NCBI GenBank assembly: GCA_015654715.1
Contig: JAATGK010000233.1
Location: 1 to 13,283, forward strand
Direction: 5' to 3'
Length of the DNA stretch: 13,283 nucleotides
Source: Alphaproteobacteria bacterium
GTDB taxonomy: Bacteria > Pseudomonadota > Alphaproteobacteria > Micropepsales > Micropepsaceae
The notes below the pieces were generated by a model, which ran no database searches, was not told the DNA's origin, and was given only the letters and a program-made list of their open reading frames with translations. Shown here one piece after another: positions 6,481 through 13,283 of the stretch (position 1 is its first letter; every line of letters begins with the position of its first letter). The translations under genes and the position numbers were made by a program.

Positions 6481-6570
6481 CGAGCGAACCGTCCCTATAG
6501 GCACTATGAATGCCGGGCCGCTCCCCGGGAAATTTGCGGCTTTGTTCAATGACTTTCCATGGAGGGCTTC

Positions 6571-9500
6571 GTGGGTCTGGGATGCAATGCGCGTGCGGTA
6601 TCGCAAGCGCGTCTTCGGCATAGAGCATTGCGCGGCTCGGCCTCGCATGCCGTGCTGGCGTTGGCGGCCGCCGCCTTCTTCGCTGCTTCGGCTTCGGCCG
6701 ACGTCGGGCCCGGTCAGACGGTCCAGATATCGACCAATTCGGACTCCACGCTGGCCGGTGGCACGATGCAGCTCGACGCTGCGAAAACCTATTCACGCGG
6801 GTGGACCCTCAAGTCCTCCACCTCTTCGACGATCGATGCGCTTGGGCTGTCCTCGACGCTCAGCGGCAAGATCACCGGTTCCGGCGACGTCACCTTCGGG
6901 GATTCGAAGGGCGGCGGCACGATTACCCTGTCGAACAGCTCCAACGACTATACCGGCATTACCACCATCAATTCCGGCGTCACGCTGGCGTTGGTCGATT
7001 CCGATCTGAACTCGGACACCAATACCGACTCGGGCACGATCCAATACTCGCAGCGGCTGGTGAATAACGGCACCTTCGACATTTCCGGCACGTTGAGCGG
7101 CGCGACGATCGTTTCTCTGTCAGGCTCGGGTAACATCGTGTTGGGCTCGCAGACCCTCACCCTTAACGATTACGACTCCCAAAACTCCACCACGTATGAC
7201 ACCAATACCACCTACTCGGGCGTCATCTCGGGCAAAGGCGGTTTGACTCTTACCAGTGGCGAAATCACGCTCACCGGCGTCAATACCCTGACCGGCGCAG
7301 TGACCATTTCGAGCGATACGCTGCATTTGTCGGGCAACGGCAGCATCTCCCAGGCGGCGAATGTGACGGTCTACGGCACGCTGGACGCGTCGACCGCGAA
7401 TTCGGCGGTGTTCCAGTCGTTGTCGGGCAGCGGTACGGTGGCGCTCGGCGCCAACGACTTGGTCCTCAACGCGGCCAGCGGCGCGTTTACCGGCACCATT
7501 ACAGGCACCGGCAAATTGATCCTCAACGCCGGCACCGAATACCTTGCCGGCACCGCGAGTTTCACCAACGTGGTGATCAACGGCGGCACGCTGGAAGTTG
7601 GCGCCGACACGGTCGCTTATAATGTCGCCAACAGTGGCACGTTTGCCTTTGCCAATTCGAATGCGTTGGCGATGACCGGCGTGATTTCCGGCACCGGCGC
7701 GGTCACCAAGCTCGGCGCGGGCATTGCCACCATCTCAACGGTGCAGACCTACACCGGTAACACCACCATCAGCGGCGGCACGATTCTGCTGAGCGGCGCC
7801 GGCAGCATCGCGTCCTCAAGCGGCGTCCAGGTCGACAGCATCCTCGACCTCACGCAGTCCCAAAATGCCGCGATCACTTCGCTTACCGGCATCGGCGTTG
7901 TGCGCCTGGGCACGCAATCGCTCACCATCACCAACGGCGCTGGCGGCGATTTCTCCGGCACGTTGACCGGTTCGGGCGCGCTCACCATCAACGGCGGTAC
8001 CCAATCGCTCTCCGGCACCAACACCTACACCGGCGCCACCACGATCAACGGCGGCACGCTGGTGCTTGTCGCCGGCGCCAGCCTGAAATCTGCGGTCGCC
8101 GTCGCATCCAGCGCGTCGCTCAACCTCGCCGCGGGCGTGACGTCCACTGGCAACGCGACCATCACTTCGCTGGCGGGCTCCGGCTCGGTCAATCTCGGTG
8201 CCAATACGCTGGTGCTGTCGGCCGCAGGCGATACCTTCGCCGGTTCGATTTCGGACCAGGTCCTCGATAAGAAGTCGGGAGATATGGTTTCGGGCGGCGG
8301 TGGTTTGACGATCAGCGGCGGCACCGAAACGCTGTCGGGCATCTCGACGTATACCGGAACCACCACGATTTCCGCCGGCACGCTGATTCTGACCGGCCGT
8401 CTGGCGACGGCGAGCAAGCTCAGCGTTTCCGGCACACTCGACGTTTCACGTGCGCTTGATTCGACGCTGACCTTCGTGTCGCTGGCCGGTTCGGGCGCGG
8501 TCAATCTCGGCAACCACGCGCTGGTACTGAATACGGCGTCCGGTGTTTCCACCAACTTCTCCGGCGTCATTTCGGACAGCGGAGGGCTGACAGTGAACGG
8601 TTCGGGCACGGAAGTGTTGTCCGGCATCAACACCTATGCCGGCGGCACGGCCATCGGTTCCGGTGCCACGCTGCAGATCGGCAACGGCGCCACTTCCGGC
8701 TCAATTGTTGGGAACATCACCGACAACGGCACGCTGAAGTTCTATCGCATGGATTCGAGCACGTTCTCCGGCGTGATTTCTGGCTCCGGTGCGGTGGTGC
8801 AAGGCGGCATCGGCACCACCATCCTCACCGGGCACAACATCTATACCGGCGGCACGACCATCAGCGCCGGTACGCTGCAGATCGGCGATGGCGTCACCAC
8901 CGGTTCGATAGCCAACACGTCGAGCATCGTCGACAACGGCACATTGGCGTTCGCGAGCCCCGGTGCGGTGACGATCGATACCGTTGTTTCCGGGACGGGC
9001 AACGTCTCGATTCTGAGCGGTACGGTGACGCTGACTTCGGTCAACACCTATACCGGCATAACCAAGATCGCGAGCGGCGCCACTTTGGCGCTCACCAACA
9101 CCGCGAGCATCAACACCTCCGACAGCGTCACAATCGACGGCACGCTCAACCTCAACGGTCTGACGACAGGCATTATGTTGAAGTCGCTGGCCGGTTCCAG
9201 CACCGGCGCGGTAGCGCTCGGCACCCAGAACCTGACACTCACGTCCGCCACCACCACTTTCGCCGGTTCGGTTTCCGGCAGCGGTGGGTTGATCCTGACG
9301 TCCGGCACCCAGGTTCTGTCGGGTATCAGCAACTATACCGGCGACACTCAGGTCAATGGCGGCACGCTTTCGGTTACCGGTTCGATCGTTTCGCGGGTTT
9401 TGGTTGCTTCGGGCGGCACGCTGACGGGCAACGGCACGGTTGGTGCGGTGACGGTCGCCGGCGGCGGCACGGTTATAGGCGGCACTAACGGTAGCGGCAC

Positions 9501-10938
9501 GCTGACGTCCAACGGCGACGTTTCGTTCGCTAGCGGCAGCACCTATACGGTAGCTATGTCGAGTGCAGGGGATAGTGCGTTTTCCACCAGCGGCAAGGCC
9601 ACTCTCGCCGGCAAGTTGAATATCGCGAGCGCTGATGGCACGTATTATCTCGGCAAGCCTGTCACCATCCTGAGCGCAGGCGGTGGCATTACCGGATCGT
9701 TTACAACCAACGACATCGACCTGTTCACCGGTGCCAACGGTGCGGTCTTCACTTCGAAGGTCACTTCCACCAATACGGCTGTTTCTCTGGAAGTTGATGT
9801 GGCTAAGCTCTCGACGGCGTTGGGGACGGGGGCCACGGTCAACCAGAAACACGTCTCCGGCAGTATCGATCTGGCGATCGCGAAGGGCGCGACGGTTCCG
9901 GCAGGCTTCGAGGCGCTCGGTAACGACTCCTCGTCCGCGCTGCTGGCCCACACCACCCAACTTTCCGGTGAAATCGGCGCCGATACCCCGCTGGTGGCCA
10001 AGGCGGCGTTTGCGCCGTTCCTGGATGCCTTGTCGGCCCGCACCGCGATGCAACGCCCGTTCGGCAAGGGCCAGACCCAGCCGCTCGAAACCTGGGTCAG
10101 CGCCTACGGCGGCACTGATATCGTCATGGGCGACGACACCGGCAACGGCTCGCACAAGTTCCACGCCAACGTCGCCGGCGTGGTCGCTGGTGCGCAATGG
10201 ATGCCGTGGAGCAATGTGGTCCTGGGCGGCGCGCTCTCGGCCGGCACCTCCGACTTCCACATCGCCGATGATCTCGGCAAGGGAAATGCGACGTCGATCC
10301 AGGCTGGCGTTTACGGCTATGTCCAGAACAGCCGCCACTTCTACACGTCGTTCGCGGCCGGTGCCGGTTTGTCTTCGATCAAAACCACCCGCGTGATCAC
10401 CGTTTCCGGCACCGACACGTTGACCAGCAAGGTCGATGCCTACACCTTCGGCGGTCGCTACGAAACGGGCATCCAATTGTCGTGGTTCACGCCTTATATC
10501 GGCGTGCAGGATCATGTCACGATGTTGCCGGGCTACACCGAAAGCGCAGCGACGGGTAGCGCCTCCACCTTCGCGTTGAAATATGACTCGCGCACGTACA
10601 ATTCGGGCCGTGTGGAAGTGGGCCTGCGCCACTATATCGACGTCGATGTGACGCCGCGCTGGATTCTGACGCCGGACTTCACCCTGCATATCAACGACCG
10701 TCTGGCCTGGGCGCATGACCTCTCTGACGGCGCGCAGTCGAGTGCGGTGTTCACCTCACTGCCGTCGTCGGACTTCACGGTGTTCGGCGCCAAGGCCAAG
10801 CGCGACGGTGTGCTCGGTTCGGTCGGCGCCGACGTGCTGTTCAACAATGGTCTGCGCCTGACTGCGCAGGTCGAAACCGCTTTTACCGAGAAGTCGCAGT
10901 CGTTCACCGGCTTCGCCGGCGTCGGCTACACTTGGTAA
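6571..10938 (+). CDS. Type Va autotransporter with beta-helical repeat passenger
   Basis: This is a surface-exposed or secreted protein that carries its own outer-membrane translocator. The start is placed at GTG 6571, because GGAGGG at 6561-6566 is an ideal Shine-Dalgarno for it; the ATG at 6559 overlaps that element and has none of its own. The product is then 1455 residues (1459 from the ATG; positions below count from the ATG). A long basic n-region and the core HAVLALAAAAFFAASASA end in cleavage near residue 47. The passenger, about 48-975, contains some ten repeats of the autotransporter-associated beta-strand type, core xxYTGxTTIxxGTLxL. A linker and autochaperone-like segment follows to about 1170. 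The translocator barrel spans about 1179-1459, starting WVSAYGG and ending FAGVGYTW. I see no cysteine after the signal peptide and no protease or lipase motif, so an adhesin or biofilm role is likely. A strong terminator follows. Confidence 0.93.
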   Translation: MGLGCNARAVSQARLRHRALRGSASHAVLALAAAAFFAASASADVGPGQTVQISTNSDSTLAGGTMQLDAAKTYSRGWTLKSSTSSTIDALGLSSTLSGKITGSGDVTFGDSKGGGTITLSNSSNDYTGITTINSGVTLALVDSDLNSDTNTDSGTIQYSQRLVNNGTFDISGTLSGATIVSLSGSGNIVLGSQTLTLNDYDSQNSTTYDTNTTYSGVISGKGGLTLTSGEITLTGVNTLTGAVTISSDTLHLSGNGSISQAANVTVYGTLDASTANSAVFQSLSGSGTVALGANDLVLNAASGAFTGTITGTGKLILNAGTEYLAGTASFTNVVINGGTLEVGADTVAYNVANSGTFAFANSNALAMTGVISGTGAVTKLGAGIATISTVQTYTGNTTISGGTILLSGAGSIASSSGVQVDSILDLTQSQNAAITSLTGIGVVRLGTQSLTITNGAGGDFSGTLTGSGALTINGGTQSLSGTNTYTGATTINGGTLVLVAGASLKSAVAVASSASLNLAAGVTSTGNATITSLAGSGSVNLGANTLVLSAAGDTFAGSISDQVLDKKSGDMVSGGGGLTISGGTETLSGISTYTGTTTISAGTLILTGRLATASKLSVSGTLDVSRALDSTLTFVSLAGSGAVNLGNHALVLNTASGVSTNFSGVISDSGGLTVNGSGTEVLSGINTYAGGTAIGSGATLQIGNGATSGSIVGNITDNGTLKFYRMDSSTFSGVISGSGAVVQGGIGTTILTGHNIYTGGTTISAGTLQIGDGVTTGSIANTSSIVDNGTLAFASPGAVTIDTVVSGTGNVSILSGTVTLTSVNTYTGITKIASGATLALTNTASINTSDSVTIDGTLNLNGLTTGIMLKSLAGSSTGAVALGTQNLTLTSATTTFAGSVSGSGGLILTSGTQVLSGISNYTGDTQVNGGTLSVTGSIVSRVLVASGGTLTGNGTVGAVTVAGGGTVIGGTNGSGTLTSNGDVSFASGSTYTVAMSSAGDSAFSTSGKATLAGKLNIASADGTYYLGKPVTILSAGGGITGSFTTNDIDLFTGANGAVFTSKVTSTNTAVSLEVDVAKLSTALGTGATVNQKHVSGSIDLAIAKGATVPAGFEALGNDSSSALLAHTTQLSGEIGADTPLVAKAAFAPFLDALSARTAMQRPFGKGQTQPLETWVSAYGGTDIVMGDDTGNGSHKFHANVAGVVAGAQWMPWSNVVLGGALSAGTSDFHIADDLGKGNATSIQAGVYGYVQNSRHFYTSFAAGAGLSSIKTTRVITVSGTDTLTSKVDAYTFGGRYETGIQLSWFTPYIGVQDHVTMLPGYTESAATGSASTFALKYDSRTYNSGRVEVGLRHYIDVDVTPRWILTPDFTLHINDRLAWAHDLSDGAQSSAVFTSLPSSDFTVFGAKAKRDGVLGSVGADVLFNNGLRLTAQVETAFTEKSQSFTGFAGVGYTW
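6928..9375 (+). repeat. Degenerate repeat array coding the autotransporter passenger
   Basis: Copies of the 20-residue PATR-like unit begin near 6928, 7270, 7550 (degenerate), 7735, 8008, 8332, 8620, 8821, 9031 and 9316. A second unit, SLAGSGxVxLGxxxLVL, precedes several copies (for example near 7120, 7420, 7890, 8170, 8480 and 9190). The two together make a composite unit of about 270-320 bases; spacings of about 185-210 bases occur where the second unit is missing. At the DNA level the units share GC-rich blocks such as ACCTACACCGG and GGCGGCACGCTG, which could recombine. Confidence 0.8.
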
Positions 10939-10958
10939 GTAGGGTTCTGGGAAAAGAA

Positions 10959-10993
10959 GCGCGGTCGTCCGGTTTGGATGGCCGCGTTTTTTT
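10959..10993 (+). terminator. Rho-independent terminator after the autotransporter
   Basis: The arms CGCGGTCGTCC (10960-10970) and GGATGGCCGCG (10976-10986) form an 11-bp stem with two G-T wobbles and a 5-base loop GGTTT, followed by seven T bases (10987-10993). It begins 21 bases after the stop codon. Confidence 0.9.
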
Positions 10994-11276
10994 GGGTCGT
11001 GACAGCACCAGTTTGGGGCTTTGTTCCCCTGCGGCAGGTGGTAAGGTTACCCGAGCGGCACGGTCCAATTTGCTAGCCTGACCGCCGCAGCTTAAAAACA
11101 TGCCTCTAAAGCGTCCAAACCGGCATTAGCATTGCCTACAAATGGCTGCCGCGACAATTTAATTCCAAACTGCGTCACTCCTGCGCCATTTCCCAATTGC
11201 GCAAACGTCTCTTAGTGTGCAGAACAAAATTTGGGATTTCCCCGTTTTCCGGCTCAACTTCGATTGGACAGGGCAT
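10994..11276 (+). other. Intergenic leader of gltB
   Basis: The gene-free stretch from the autotransporter stop to gltB is 338 bases; after the terminator, 283 remain. No credible gene is seen. It holds adjacent small inverted repeats, CCTGC-G-GCAGG near 11028-11038 and GGTAA-GG-TTACC at 11040-11051. Then come the candidate gltB promoter and an AT-richer stretch at about 11090-11170. A GTG at 11217 is in frame with gltB but would add 20 residues ahead of the usual propeptide, so it is not preferred. Confidence 0.5.
11070..11098 (+). promoter_or_regulatory. Candidate gltB promoter
   Basis: TTGCTA (11070-11075) and TAAAAA (11093-11098) are separated by 17 bases, each matching its consensus in four of six positions. 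Use of this promoter would leave a leader of about 170 bases before the gltB ATG. Alternatives cannot be excluded by eye. Confidence 0.3.

Positions 11277-13283
<2,007 letters not shown>

Larger units (their letters stand above)
6181..6558. other. Intergenic regulatory region between the TatA-like gene and the autotransporter
   Basis: I see no credible gene in these 378 bases; short open frames lack family signals and ribosome binding sites. The region is rich in symmetric elements: AGGTGT-ATC-ACACCT at 6206-6220, CGGCAA-TC-TTGCCG at 6345-6358, GTTAT-GACA-ATAAC at 6383-6396, a 20-bp palindrome at 6429-6448, and a 10-bp tandem repeat at 6461-6480. The first lies just upstream of the TatA-like gene and probably serves that minus-strand promoter. 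The others lie on the autotransporter side. The bases from about 6363 to 6480 are more AT-rich than their surroundings, as expected for promoters. Confidence 0.6.

Noticed and set aside
6428..7009. 193-codon plus-strand frame beginning MSRLVATKRL
   Set aside because: It overlaps the operator-like region and the 5' end of the autotransporter in another frame. It has no ribosome binding site and an Arg/Pro-rich shadow composition.
6928..9375. CRISPR-like or intergenic repeat array
   Set aside because: The repeats are in frame, degenerate, and encode a conserved beta-strand unit inside one protein. There are no unique equal-length spacers.
8701..10716. 671-codon open frame on the minus strand opposite the autotransporter
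   Set aside because: It is the same codon-bias effect, made longer by the repetitive Gly/Thr/Ser coding sequence. The product shows no family motifs and is unusually arginine-rich.

Overview
The window looks like chromosomal DNA of a Gram-negative alphaproteobacterium: GC-rich, with strong G/C preference at third codon positions, TonB- and autotransporter-type outer-membrane proteins, and alphaproteobacterial-looking MetNIQ, Nudix and GltB proteins. The lineage cannot be fixed from sequence alone; a Micropepsis/Rhizomicrobium-like, Caulobacter-like or related group would fit. I see no rRNA, tRNA, CRISPR array, insertion sequence or phage gene.

Layout. Bases 1-260 are a leader with a candidate promoter and a small palindrome. 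A TonB-dependent outer-membrane receptor follows (261-2714) and ends in a strong intrinsic terminator (2740-2777). A tight metN-metI-metQ operon (2934-5434) encodes a complete methionine ABC importer: ATPase with a C-terminal NIL sensor domain, permease, and lipoprotein binding protein. Its leader carries overlapping inverted repeats at the likely promoter. On the minus strand, and convergent with metQ, lie a Nudix hydrolase (TTG start, 5876-5442) and upstream of it a 61-residue TatA-like membrane protein (6180-5995). A 378-base regulatory region (6181-6558) holds several palindromes and a 10-bp tandem repeat. It precedes a large type Va autotransporter (about 6571-10938) whose passenger is built from about ten repeats of the autotransporter-associated beta-strand type. 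After another strong terminator (10959-10993) and a 283-base leader, gltB (glutamate synthase large subunit) starts at 11277 and runs off the window end.

How the genes may work together. The receptor and MetNIQ together would form a route across both membranes for methionine or a related sulfur compound, but they are separated by a terminator and have separate leaders, so the functional link is inference. MetQ carries a twin-arginine-like lipoprotein signal, and a solitary TatA-like protein is encoded about 560 bases away; this is notable but could be chance. The autotransporter is most likely a surface adhesin or biofilm factor. gltB is housekeeping ammonia assimilation. I found no clear evidence of an undescribed multi-gene system; the best leads are the autotransporter control region, the divergent TatA-like protein, and the TonB receptor/MetNIQ pairing.
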